A DNA stretch of 64,000 nucleotides from Paralvinella palmiformis. Taxonomy: Eukaryota > Annelida > Polychaeta > Terebellida > Alvinellidae. Below, piece after piece: positions 50,520-62,689 of the stretch; position 1 is the first letter of the stretch, and each line of letters starts with the position of its first letter. The position numbers and the translations under genes were made by a program. Below the pieces are notes generated by a model. That model had not been told where the DNA came from, made no database searches, and saw only the letters and a list, made by a program, of their open reading frames with translations. The DNA is taken from NCBI GenBank assembly GCA_025642065.1, contig JAODUP010000838.1, positions 124,001-188,000 of the forward strand, read 5' to 3'.

Positions 50520-50735
50520 AAGCCATGATGGAACCTAAATATGGATCCATTTCTATTTCGATATGAATTCGTTGAGAAAATCCCCCGGAATTTCGTGTGA
50601 TGACGACGACCACACGTGACATGGTAGACTGAATGGACCGATCGATCTCCACAGCTAATGAGGCGAATTAGCTGGGACTTGAACCTTGAAGCTAGATATC
50701 TGTGGACTCGTATGGTAATAATTAAGCCGCACAGA
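50520..50735 (-). mobile_element. tRNA-derived SINE
   Basis: On the minus strand a box B-like GGTTCAAGTCCC lies after a GTGCGGCTTAATTATTACC head; the body has GTCCATTCAGTCTACCATG, which resembles the SINE-1 body (CCCATTTAGCCTACCATG). Confidence 0.6.
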
Positions 50736-51891
50736 CGCATTGGAAAGAACGAGTATTTTCGGTACCAAATGAAAATCCAAGTACATAAACTTTTAAGAAT
50801 ACAGGAAGTCAGGTAACTCTCTACATGAACCCATTTCTAATTAGTTCGGTATATACAGAAAATAGCAGAGATGGGTATTTGTATTCGAATATATTCAAAC
50901 ACTAAATTAACACGTTCGAAACTATTTTATGCGTTAATAATATACATAATGGTTACATTTCCTTGATATAATTCACATACAAGCCGCTATGTCATTGAGA
51001 TACCGCTATTTATCACATTATTTCACATTAAATTTATTCTTAAATCCTCGCCATTGCGAATATTGGATATTATAGCTGATATAAAATAAAGAATTCAGTA
51101 CGCTGTGGCATACAGTAAAATTACAATTGTTCTTGTAAAATTAGCGCTGAATAATATATTCTACTTGCGGATATATTGTCAGAGCACGATTCAATGATTA
51201 CTCTAATTTGAAACAACTGAAACTAATAGTGCCTGAAATGTTGCAATCAGATATCTCCACAATTGCCCTTTTTTATTGTTTGTATTATCGCCACGGTATG
51301 ATTACTAAGTTTTCACTGTTAAATCACTGATACACATTATCCGTAGAGAGACTAATTTGATTAAATAATACTTATCTAAGTAATACAAATGACAATTTAA
51401 TATATCAAATATAATGTTACCGTATCAGAATATTGTGTACATGAAAAATTAGCGACAACATTTATTTTGATAGATCTTAATTAACAATTTGATTAGCAAC
51501 AGAACTTAGGATTGGAAACAGGTAATCGTCAATCGTTTCACGTTTTCACTCGATCTATTTCAGTCTAACTACATCTTGATAGGATCCGATATGATCCAGA
51601 CTTGTTACCTAAACAAGCTATTACGTATAATTATACTGTATCACGATATATTGTAATACGTCTGATTGGTTGAATGTGTACGTTCTGTTTTTACCTCGAG
51701 ATATATATATATATAACTTAATTACCTTAACTATAATTATAAACAAATTAAAATAATGGGAAAATAAAGTTATCGAAATCTATAATTTAATATATGTATA
51801 AAGTACAGTATAAATAACGATAATTAAATTGATGTTTTTAATTATATAATCAATACGCGTGGTCTTCAAGAATTATAACATTTCACTGAAA

Positions 51892-51929
<38 letters not shown>

Positions 51930-52136
51930 AAGTAAATAATTTTCAAACCATTTATGAACCATATAACAACTATTTGTCATTTCGAAATCACAATTCTTTA
52001 TAAAGCTATTATGTAATAGTTGAGTAGCAGACGATAATTTTACATTTATCTGATGTTAATAACTCAAATGTTGGAAAGAAACTTCTCAGCAATTTCTCCC
52101 GAGACGTGTTTTAATACCGACGACTGTGGATAAGAT

Positions 52137-52152
52137 CGTCTGTAAAGAATAC

Positions 52153-52216
<64 letters not shown>

Positions 52217-52231
52217 AACACACATATATAT
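52137..52231. repeat. (AT)n (AC)n (AT)n microsatellite
   Basis: About 60 bases of AT, then AC, then AT, 85 bases past the stop codon of the MS4A-like gene in gene sense. Confidence 0.95.
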
Positions 52232-52315
52232 ACAGTCGATGATTGACTTCCCATAAATTTATCGTCAATATTTGTTCAGAATTATTAGACTAATGTGACA
52301 ATATTTATTTTTATC

Positions 52316-52984
52316 TTACCCGTTTGACTTCGATTGACCTGTTTCTTTAAAGTTATTTTGTTGAGATTCTCCCCTAAACTTGTCATCCAGGATGTGACTA
52401 TTTGTATTTAATTTGTCTTCGGATGTTTGATTTATATTGTCTGTTCCCTTTCCATACGGACCTTGGTATCCTGCAATTTGATTGGCCATTGATTGTCACG
52501 TGTATGGACGATAATGTGCGAATTGAAATAATTAATATTCACGGAGAATACTTCGACAGCCGTAAAAGTCAGAGAATAACAGTCTAACCTGGTAATGGTA
52601 GGATGTACACGGATGGAGGCTGTCGAGGACCCGTATGTGTGTTAGATACAGGATCTTGCTGGGTTACAGATATTGGGCTCACCTAGAAACAGATGATTAA
52701 ATCGTAAATGTCATGTTTTGTGATTTCCATATTTGGCAACACCTAGTTAAAACACCACCAACACGCCACACGCACGCACCACACACACACCTGTTTTAAT
52801 TTATTACTTACCTTTGTTGTTAGTGGTCTGATGGAACATTCACAACAGATAATTGAGTTGGTCAGAGCGGTAGTAAAGGTAAATATTCCCAGTAATAAAC
52901 AGGACATACTCACTATTTTGGACATCTCCTGCAAAATTCCCAAAATAAATAAAATTCATTTAACCTATATGCATTCCACTAAGC

Positions 52985-53020
<36 letters not shown>

Positions 53021-54784
53021 CAAAATAAATCTCTTAATTTTACTTCGGCAATACATGGTCACATTATATAAAACAGAATTTAAAAAAAATGCACGTAAAA
53101 TATCGTAATATATAATGTACGAATAATTGTGATGGATCTTTGTCCAAAAGTCATGGTTTAGGGACTCATGCACTAAACAAAGAATGAAACAGCTTAAATT
53201 TCAGGCGCTAACTATGATCGATGTATACACAATAGTTATAATCTATTCGATAAAAACTCGCACTCGCAGACTTTCTATATGGCTTCATGCCAACCTAATT
53301 TCGTTTGATCTCGATGAAGATTATAACTAATTAAGCCCATAACTAAACTATGGCAACATACCTGGTCGAGCAGAGTTGTACACTGATACTTTCCAAACCA
53401 CAAAGAGCATCGATACTCATCCGTACTAATAGTTGTGTAATTAGAACAGACCTTTGCGACGTCGAATCCGCAGTAACTGTTTGGGTCGGAATTTAACTGT
53501 TTATTTGTTTCCAAGAAACTCATAACCGATAAGATAACCTGTATGATAGCGACGAGCATAGACAAAATAGATAGTGCCATTGTCGCTCTAACCTGTTAAT
53601 AAAACGTAAATATCAGCATAATTACTATGATCATAAACTTATATATTAGATAAACTATAAGAGCACACCTTATTTCATTAATACATTCATAATGCTCTAA
53701 TCGTGTGTGTATAAGTATTATGGTAGTGCGAGGGCAGAAATGGCGTCACGGCAACCATATATGATCGCACATTCATGTATTACTCTTTTAAAGAATAAGT
53801 TTAGAGGGGAAAATCTTCTTTCATAAATACAAAACTGTAGACAACTGATATATAAAATTGTTTTCTCCGGTTTCCTTATATTTTCACCAAAAGCATTAAT
53901 TGCAACCTTACTGGGTTTTTTTTCTTCAAATAAATATTCTTTATAATTAAAGTCCCGTATGAAGCCAGTCAGTTGATAGAACCGAATCGATTCGTATTTC
54001 TAACAAGCTGTTACATAGCGGATAATAGCGCTGTTGGCACATATTTCAACACCTCAAATCTCGGTGTGGGTATGTCTGAAGGGTGTTTCATTTTTCACTT
54101 CACCTCATTACCTTTGGAGGTCACTCGGCCCATTCAGTCTACCTTGTGCACAAAAGTGGCCGTATGATATCAAACATACAAAGCAAAGATAATTTTCAGC
54201 CCAGTACATCAATATCGCATATTACAACCGAAAATAGTAAATTTAGTTCAAAATACAAAAACAAATACTCCAAGAAAAAATGCATTAACTGAAAAGCAAA
54301 ATTTTATTTAACCAACTCTACAAATATACCAGTGATTTATTCAATATAATGTCTTTGATCCATGGAATTATATTACCACATCCTCTGTTTGTTATGTATA
54401 TTCACCGGTATTCAGTGTCATACAAACTCTTTAAAACAAATTAATAATGAAAAACAATCAGTATTATGAAAAGTAATGTTTACATAATTAATTATCCTAC
54501 TCATATAAAAAACTCCAGTAACACCATGACATTTACTTAAGATATATAACTGCTAAGATGTATCAAGTAATACATTGAAAGCCACTACAGCTACTTAACA
54601 CTTGATAAATATACATACCATTGATGCTACTTTCGAAGAAGCCGTCGCAACAGCCACCGATCCAGCAATGACAAACTATATAATATTAATAATATCATAT
54701 CATATATTTGTTGTTTTTAAACGTACGTGATCAGAATTAATAGCATTATAGGGGTTGTTGTACTCATGAAGTCAATTAAGATTA

Positions 54785-54824
<40 letters not shown>

Positions 54825-55882
54825 CGTTTATTAATCAAGTCTTATGACAACCGGTATTTATTTTGTATTTAGGCATTACACATATATACTTGACATTGTT
54901 ATTATTATAATATTTATTTACACACACAGGCTCATACAGACGCATGCACAAACACACACACACATAGAGAGAGAGAGAGAGAGAACAATTTTGTGCGTGA
55001 ACTCATACACGAGATGTAGGATAGTTTTATTACCAGATATAGTATGATTCATGGAGAATTTGATACAGCAACACATATGTCAAATTTAACGTTTTAGAAC
55101 GAGGGGGAGAGGGAGATTTACAGCCTTTTAAATATATAAATCTTAAGGAAATGTATTCATGTAATATTATTCTATTAGTATAATAATGTACGAGATTACG
55201 TGAAGTCATTTCTGATGTTCAGGTTAATACTATACTATTTAATATAAGAACATTTACATGGTGAAGAGAAAATAAACTCAAACTCCTTTTTAGAGTCTCT
55301 CAGCTTGAGATTATTAGTATACATTCCTTTGTATCTGTATAACATTCCAATAGAAACATATTGTCATCTCTACCCACAGCAAGATCATATGCTTGAGTAT
55401 GACTGAGAATCATCAGTGTACATAAAAACCTCAACTTGAGTTTATTTCTGAAAACCCCCTCAGTGAGGAAAAAAATATATGAAGAGCCAAGATACAGGCA
55501 TCTGTAATATGACTGGATCATTTGATATTTCATAATGATTTCCTGTTGGACAGTAGATTTTCCAGATATTGACGTGCCCAGATATTGAAAAATTCATAAC
55601 TGCTCTGAAGGCAATTAATTGATGATATAATTAGATATGCCATCTACCAGTGAAGTATAATAAACTAGACGAAATGTAAACAAGCTACTGTGACCGGTGT
55701 TAATTGTACCAAGAATGGGTTTGACTCTTGATGATATTAATATGTTAGTAAGTATCACTGCATACGATAAGACATGATCATTCAAATTAATACACTTGTC
55801 AAAAAATAAACTCTAGAGATTCTACTATTTACTAAAGTATAATGTATTGCCGTTGTTGAAGATTTGACACAATTGTATGAAG

Positions 55883-55938
<56 letters not shown>

Positions 55939-56499
55939 CGGTTTTATCATCATTCAAATACATAACATTTTGAGTCATCCATTGAAAAATATCATTAAAT
56001 TTAACTCAACAATTTAACTAAATTGCAACCAACTTTGTTCTTAGATCAGGAAGAGAAACATTGTCTATCAATAAAATACATCTTTTAAGTATTTTTAATC
56101 TCTCTGCTAGTACATATGTTATTTTTAATCCCTTATGTCACTACTTTGGATGTCTTTGTTCTAAATAGATCGAGAAATGTTGACAGGATAACTCGGTTAT
56201 TTGGCAACTAAAACATAATTTCATCTCATCCGTTATGAACATCAACATGGGAATAAATATTCTACACACATTAATAGTCTTTAATTTCCGAAGCTCAAGA
56301 TATTTAACTCAATCGAGAGAGGTTTACTTACAATAATGCCGCACCACAGCGTGAAAAATACGTAGAAGTACGAAGCATGAATCAGTATTCCCCAGATCCC
56401 GAATCCTATGCTAAATAAACCACCGACAATCTGGATCGAACCCAAACTCGCCGAAACGATCCCATGGAAACTATTATCGGAGTTGTTTTCGTCAGACAT
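52316..56499 (-). CDS. Four-pass membrane protein, MS4A/CD20-like
   Basis: Six coding exons: 56332-56499, 54619-54675, 53362-53592, 52812-52928, 52589-52682, 52316-52470; GT-AG introns with consistent phase, 273 aa. Four hydrophobic segments: about 13-38 (SASLGSIQIVGGLFSIGFGI), 43-69 (FFTLWCGIIFVIAGSVAVAT), 80-101 (LSILSMLVAIIQVILSVMSF) and 157-179 (LLLGIFTFTTALTNSIICCE). The LGxIQIxxGLxxIGFGI start and GxxFxIxGSxxVA second helix are the MS4A signature. The loop between helices 3 and 4 has four Cys (116, 124, 137, 146) and an N-glycosylation site (NYT, 126), so it probably faces outside. Both ends are cytosolic; the C-terminal tail is Pro-, Gln- and Asn-rich. MS4A proteins act as ion-channel regulators or immune and chemosensory receptors. 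The function here is unknown. It could also belong to another CD20-like tetraspan group. Confidence 0.78.
52985..53019. repeat. (AT)n microsatellite
   Basis: A pure AT run in intron 3 of the MS4A-like gene. Confidence 0.9.
54054..54172 (+). mobile_element. SINE-1 copy, head missing
   Basis: CTCGGTGTGGGTATGTCTGA, CATTACCTTTGGAGGTCA, CAAAAGTGGCCGTATGA. It is 5' truncated before box B, in intron 2 of the MS4A-like gene. Confidence 0.8.
54787..54983. repeat. (AT)n, (AC)n and (GA)n microsatellites
   Basis: (AT)n at 54787-54819, ACACAC-type tract at about 54920-54965, (GA)n to 54983; MS4A-like intron 1. Confidence 0.9.
55883..55935. repeat. (AT)n microsatellite
   Basis: An AT run of about 50 bases with one ACA interruption, in intron 1 of the MS4A-like gene. 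No coding was seen in 55000-56331. Confidence 0.9.
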
Positions 56500-57376
56500 A
56501 TCTGAAAATACACGAGTTTATTGTTTGTTAGATATTACGGCAATGGTCTGCCTTCTGATTAGTCGCATCTTTATAAACACTGAATCCGAGCTGTTTTTTT
56601 GTTGTTTTTTTGCTCTGATTGACCAACAACAACATTGACCGTTGTTCGGCAGAAAGCGATGATTAGGTAAACATCGTAGATATTTGTGATATTAATATGT
56701 TCGACATGTTAGCCTTTGTTGACTTTACAAGTAAGAAACGATAAATATTTATGACACGCCAACATGTTTTGTTTACATGTTCTGGCAAGTAATTTGTACG
56801 TCAACACATCTGTGTTTGTGTGTCTGCGTTGCCATGAGAGGATTAAACTTATAATCACTTCACACTAACTTTCTCCTATTCAGTTACCAAACATTCACTC
56901 GTATTATTAGTCTATATAATACATGAGTACCTTTTTTTATTAAGCTGATCGCCAACCTTATCACGTGACACTCCTGTTAATATATAGCCGTAGAGTAATT
57001 AATGGCAGGAGGAAGTATTAACGTCAACATTAAGTATTTCAATATTCATGAATGTTTAGTGGAAACAAAATAAACCAAAACCAGTATTTGTAGTCTGATT
57101 ACATTGTAACCACTGGGGGCTTGAAGTTAACAATTCTGATCCACTGCATCCATCTGCCGGTCTGTTCCATCCCATGCATGATTTTGCTCCTATGCACTTG
57201 TTAGTCACCGAATGACTAGCTATGAGACCAATACATGCAATTTGAACTAAAATATAACATATACAAGTGGGACAGAGTTTAACAGAGCTAGCTGCAACGT
57301 CAACATTTTCATTGCATTCAGTCTTTGATCGCAAAATATTTATTCTGAATAAATCGAAAAATCCGGCGTTTAAAAT
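56500..57376. other. Upstream of the MS4A-like gene; no gene seen
   Basis: By position this holds the promoter of the MS4A-like gene. No clear motif stands out. Confidence 0.4.
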
Positions 57377-57490
57377 GACCAGCTGCTGACCTGCGGGTTT
57401 AGACTTGGCCAGCTGCTGACCTGTGGGTTTAGACTTGACCAGCTGCTGACCTGCGGGTTTAGACTTGGCCAGCTGCTGACCTGCGAGTAA
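57377..57490. repeat. 30-bp minisatellite, about four units
   Basis: The unit begins CCAGCTGCTGACCTGCGGGT and continues TTAGACTTGG; copies differ at one to three positions. On the minus strand the unit stays in frame and reads AKSKPAGQQL as a 10-residue repeat inside an open frame of 170 codons (57056-57568), which has no other recognisable feature. Confidence 0.9.
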
Positions 57491-57647
57491 TCCTCTACGA
57501 GGTGCATATATAACTATGTGCCACAGTAAAGTCCCTTTTTGACCTAATAGCTTGAAAAGTAGACCCAATTTTTGTCAAACCGAGAGAAAGTAGGACATTA
57601 TTAGACCTATTACAGCAGCGATACGGATGTTTCATTCATCCGCTTTG

Positions 57648-57735
57648 GACACTCCGATAGCGCAGGGATTAGAGCGTTGCGCTGTAAAATTCCTAGTTGT
57701 GTGCTCGAATCCGACTGATACCTATGTTTGTGAGA
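57648..57735 (+). mobile_element. tRNA-like SINE head
   Basis: GATAGCGCAGGGATTAGAGC (box A) and GTGCTCGAATCC (box B) at tRNA spacing. The open frame 57627-58115 runs through it and is therefore not a gene. Confidence 0.7.
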
Positions 57736-57909
57736 TGTTTCCGTTGACCCTATATCTCAAGTGTGACCAGTGCCAAGACAAAACAGACCACTTATTCAAC
57801 CATTTCGCCCGAAAGGTATTATTTTCTTCTGGCTTTGCGATTGGCCACAAACATGTGTTTTTCGGCCCCATCGGTGATCTTATATTGCTTGTTGAGTTAA
57901 TTAGTTTAG

Positions 57910-58000
57910 TCTCGGTGGTGGTCACTGCATTCGAACCCACAACCTGGATGTTTGCAGCGCAGTGCGATAACCTCTGGGCTGTAGGATTACTCTTTATATT
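57910..58000 (-). mobile_element. tRNA-like SINE head, inverted to the one at 57648
   Basis: On the minus strand GGGTTCGAATGC is box B and CAGAGGTTATCGCACTGC lies at box A distance. It faces the previous head. Confidence 0.65.
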
Positions 58001-58115
58001 GGATGTATCTGGGCTGGCGTTACTTAGATTTTCAAAATGGCGTGGTGGACTCTGGTATGACCAACTTATATTGCCGGCTAGTTACACCTCATCGCTCATA
58101 TTCATCTACCCTTGA

Positions 58116-59895
58116 CTAGATCAGGCAGAAAAGATTCACTATATTTGGGATTATTCGTGGATAAAAGAATTAGCTTTATTTGAAAGCATTCGTGGCCCAC
58201 GGAATGACTTTATTACATCGATGGCTGGTTAACATCCACTTACTCAGAGGGCCGAGGACTAAGACAGAGCTCCAAAGTATTTAAATACATTCTATTCATG
58301 AATACTAGTTTGTATCTCAGTCGGTGAAATATATAACTCGAATATGTTGGTTATAGCATGTTTCTATAAGACAACTCACTATTACATCTGCTATTGCTCT
58401 CCGATATCTACAATAGAAATTCTCAAGGAGCTTCCACGTCGATCTGACAATATTCTTGTAAACACTTACTTCACTCAAACTAACTACTTAAAAAGACTAA
58501 CTACTTCTAAATATCTACGATCAGTTCGTATTCTGTAAACAGTCATTTCTAGTTTAAGCATCATCTTAATCATGCTTTTCATCCCGACATATACACGATA
58601 TGCGGTCTTGGGGTTTTGGCAATACAGATAGTGATTTGCTCAACATGCAATAGACTTTATGGTAGTGTAGGACACCAAAAGAGAAAACCACTTCAGTGTA
58701 AAGTCGGATCACTCACAAAGGGAATGTAAAGTTTAGTGTTCTCATAGTGGAAATGTCTCAGCTATCGAATTCACTCTCTATATGCTTTATGATATAGTTG
58801 ACAACTTTCTTATACGTGTAGTATGTTTCGCGGTATATTCGAGGGAGTGGGGACGTCATCATCATATGTAGTGATTTTAATGCTGGTATCTCGCTTACGT
58901 AACAGGTCCGTTAAAATGTTTAGTTTATTCATTTATTATACCACAACTGATCATGCTTAGGTTATGAGATAACATTCTTCACTGATAATTTGTTCAGCTT
59001 ATTTGGCAAGTATAAATGTATCGGCGGTGGTATCAGTTTGTGGGATCAGAACTCAGTGATCCCCACACCAGTCACGAATTAAGCCGGAAGGTAATATATA
59101 GGAATGTGAGTCGTGATGCGGCATTACAAAACGACTTGAAAATATTCTAAACTTATCACTAGATGAGCAGTTAACGCAGTTCCTTCGGGGGTTAAAGTTG
59201 ATCTTTTGTGTAACAAAAAGCTTGTTTATTAGAGCAGATAGTGTGATCACACCATTGTGTAATCAGGCATTTTTTCACAATTGGGTTGATCATTTTCTTG
59301 ATTTGTCCGTCAGTTATCCACGTTCTTTTATCTGTAATTCTACATGCAGTAAATATCTCCAAGAAGTGTATCATATATAATAAATGCTTAATAGGCGTCA
59401 GAAAATCTATCATATCTTCCATCAAACTCTTATGAACATAAATTCACGAAACATACACTAGAAAGATAACATTTATATGTTCTGTTATGAGCACTAAATT
59501 GGGTTTTGTTTGAAACCTTGACGTGTTGTTATAATCCATGCACTGGCCATCAGCCGTTACTGCAAAATTAAAGCGTTTCGCTCTCTATATATAATAAGGA
59601 TGGGACGATTCATAGAAAAATTCCGATTTTTTCCAACTATCCGATTTGGGAGAATCGACTCCAAATATTAGTTTCTGCCAGTAGCAGGTTTCAAGTGAGA
59701 AATTGCTTGAGGCTTTACTATTTGCGTACAAACTTGGACTTCCTCATCGAAGTAACGTCCCATTATAGTGACCAAACAAACAAGGTAAGTATACCTATAA
59801 ACGGAAGGTCAATGAGTAAATATTTTGTGGTGACTTTATATTAGCGAAAGCATAAATTGATTCTGAATCAATATATTTTTTATGCGGTGTCCTTC
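58116..59895. other. Intergenic, no gene seen
   Basis: No coding similarity was found. ATAAGGATGGGACGATTC near 59596 resembles a hAT terminus, but no partner end was found. Confidence 0.4.
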
Positions 59896-59899
59896 CAAG

Positions 59900-60232
59900 A
59901 ATCGAGCCGTGATAGCGCAGTTAGTTAGAGCGTAGAACTCGTAACTGAATGGGCGCGGGTTCGATGCTCCGTGAAATGCAATGCTGTCATGTGGTGACTG
60001 GTTCACTCGACATAAAAAATGAGAACCTGACAGGACGTGAAGGCTATGTGTTTGAGTAACGCTTTGCGCCTATAATGGTAGCATGCGTTGTATGCTCCCT
60101 TGTGAGTTGAGATGTGTTCTGGGTGGAAAACAGATCTGAGTCAGGGATAATTATATTGGAAAGCGCCTCAGAGCAGCTATCTAGCTGAATAGAGCGCTAT
60201 ATACATGTCACATATTATTATATTAGGTTACT
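59900..60232 (+). mobile_element. tRNA-derived SINE (SINE-3) with LINE-like tail
   Basis: Head GATAGCGCAGTTAGTTAGAG (box A), GGGTTCGATGC (box B). The body ends GAATAGAGCGCTATATACAT, then an ATTATTATATTA tail. The tail resembles the 3' ends of the LINE pieces at 13388-13480 and 63190-63255. Confidence 0.8.
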
Positions 60233-60479
60233 GGATCGCTATTTTAAGTCACTAAACTCCTTCCGCATTTGTCGTAACCAAGACACTGTCCGAGTACCAG
60301 CAACTCCGAAACATTCCGCGTTCGTTGACCACATATTAAAGTGGCTATAATCTGTGATACCGGAAGTTTAAAATTATGGGTTAACTGGAACCTGCAAAAC
60401 TGCGTTCTAAAGGCATCAACGTACAATACGTTTTAAAAGAACGTAGATTTGCACAAATACAGACATGTAAAGTCTCCCG

Positions 60480-61796
60480 GTTTCGCCGGGAGCCTCCCAG
60501 TTTTGAGCTACATCTCCCGGCGGGAGCCAGAAACATCTCACGGTTTTTAACGAAACCCAAACAAAAACAAAATCTAACTTTATTAAGCTCGGTATGGAAT
60601 AATTTCCTTTATTTGTGCTTTATTAGTAATATCTCACGTGATTTTCTGGATCAACAGAAACTGTCCAAAATGTGTCTGCCATAACTCACGCGTTCTTGTT
60701 TGCCGCTTGATCACCGGTACGACGAATAGTACAGCTATGGTCATCGAGTCAAAACAATATATATATTTCATAAGGGGTCAGAACCAATGTTTGTTGCGCG
60801 TTGATGTGAATCACCAGGCAATAGAAGAAGTACAAGACAGAGTGGGAGACCGATTTGCAATTTCCGTGTTGCAGCGACAAGGGACCGACGTTTTCATATT
60901 GTAGAGTGTGCAATTCGCACATTAATATGTCGTATGGGGGGGGAGCACTTGTACACCACGCAAGTAGGCCCGGCAAGGTCACACTGGTGAAAGCTATGAA
61001 ATATCGGCCACAAATGCAGTCATTCTACGCAGTGTATCACCATGAGAGCGATCAAATCCTCCAAAGATTTGACGACAGTGCCGATTGCTGACAGGGGTCA
61101 ACAAGTTGAAAACTGCATCCTAGCAGTTGGCATGGAGCAGTGGTCTCCCTGCTGGCATACGATGAGGATGATTTGGAGGAGGCTGCCGTCAGTTGTCAAC
61201 AAGATGATCAAGATCTTCCCATTCCACGATGACGTGTTGGGGGACCTTGCTGCACTCAATCCCGATCCTGCGCTTTTGGAGTCCTGGAGCTCATCTTCTG
61301 TGCATTTCAGCCAGACAACGATCTCCAACATGGAACTATGTGATGATGATTGATGTTTTACGGCCACTTTTGTGCACAAGGTAGGCTAAATGGGCTAAAC
61401 GACCTCCAAAGGTAATGAGGAGAAGTCAAAGACGAAACAACCTTCAGATATGCCCACACCGAGATTCGAACACGGGTGGTAGTGATCTGTGGTCCAACAT
61501 GGACCACGGAGGCGCCCCAACATGGAACTATGTGAAAGAGCACCAGTGTAGACGTGTAGAATAGTAATTTGAGATTGTGTGTTTTACATGGAACATGGAC
61601 ACTTTGTACTTCATCTGGTGGCAGCTATTGGTTGGCAATAATAAAACTTGATTGTTATGGTCTAAGGAGTATTTTCTTTTCTGTTACCATAGTAATTATT
61701 CTAATATTCCGATTTACATATAAAAACTCGATTTTCCGAGAACCTTCGATTTACGTATAAATATACTGTTTTGGCATTTCTGAAACTTAACATGTA
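60480..61796 (+). mobile_element. hAT transposon relic, copy 3, internally deleted
   Basis: Shares with copy 1 the start (GGTTTCGCCGGGAGCCTCCC, AACGAAACCCAAACAAAAA), the block KMIKIFPFHDDVLGDLAALN near 61200, and the 3' end (ATTCCGATTTACATATAAAA etc.). It also retains a BED-type zinc finger near 60880-60990: FSYCRVCNSHINMSYGGG, then HHASRPGK, after which the last His is lost. Most of the catalytic part is deleted, and a SINE is inserted at 61344-61516. Confidence 0.85.
61344..61516 (-). mobile_element. SINE-1 copy with 19-bp target duplication
   Basis: CCAACATGGAACTATGTGA occurs at 61325-61343 and again at 61517-61535. The single-copy empty site is in hAT copy 1 near 45830 (CAACATGGAACTATGTGG). 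The SINE reads on the minus strand from GGCGCCTCCGTGGTCCATG to a (ATC)n tail. Confidence 0.92.
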
Positions 61797-62446
61797 TGCA
61801 AATAAACCACCAACGAACCTATGACAGTTTTGAGACATTAAGCCAGATACATAACATTAGTAGGCACTTATAATGATTGATGTTTTACGGCCACTTTTGG
61901 CACATGACAAAGTCAGGGTTGGGTTTATGACAGTCATAAACCTGTTTATGACATGACAGTGTCATAAACTCGTTGTAAATACTTTTATGACGTCATAAAC
62001 CTCTATTCACTATATTTTGATTTTAATTCAACTTAATTTCACTTTTGATCTATTTTGCTTAGAACTAGTTGTGAATTATCATTATATCAGAATTATTATA
62101 TTTATATATTACAAACATGACTCTAAAATAATATTGCATGTTGGTCTCTCTTACATTTGTTTCCAATTAAAAAATAACTGATCTGGCCGATGCCGCAGTA
62201 TCGCTATCTGTGGTTTGGTTGTGTAGTTTAGCACACATCGAGTGCTTGTTGGTGACCGCACATCTTGCACTTAGTTTGAACTTTGCCAAACACTTGTCAC
62301 TCTAAGAAAATATTCCCAGTTGGGATGGGCAGGTCGACCATCCTTGAACATGACTGGTTTTAGAGCTATGCTATAGTAAACTACACCCATATTTATACAA
62401 CATATACACCTTTAACAGTTTATGACTGGTCTTAGAATGTATTACA

Positions 62447-62612
62447 TACTAGCATGTTGGATCACAGATCACTACCACCCGAGTTCGAATCTCAGCGTGG
62501 GCATATCTGAAGGGCGTTTCATATTTGACTTCGCTTCATTACCTTTGGATGTCATTCGGCCCATTTAGCCTACCACGTGCACAAAATTGGCTGTAAAACA
62601 GCAATCATCATC
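62447..62612 (+). mobile_element. SINE-1 copy
   Basis: AGCATGTTGGATCACAGATC, CCGAGTTCGAATCTC (box B), GAAGGGCGTTTCATATTTGA, then an ATCATCATC tail. The first bases of the head are missing. Confidence 0.85.
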
Positions 62613-62689
62613 GTATTATATTATGATTCAAGGTCTCTTTTCCCCTACCTTATATCTCCTTTGGATGTATTGAAGCCACTCACTAAACT

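Larger units (their letters stand above)
49626..52315. other. Intergenic, no gene seen
   Basis: The 110-aa open frame at 49699-50031 (+) is AT-rich, hydrophobic by composition and matches nothing I know. The region holds a SINE (50520-50735) and microsatellites (51891-51927, 52137-52231). Confidence 0.45.

Noticed and set aside
57627..58115. 162-codon open frame on the + strand as a gene
   Set aside because: It runs through two tRNA-like SINE heads in opposite orientation and shows no protein similarity.
59906..59980. Possible tRNA gene
   Set aside because: Boxes A and B are good, but the arms do not pair and a SINE body and tail follow.
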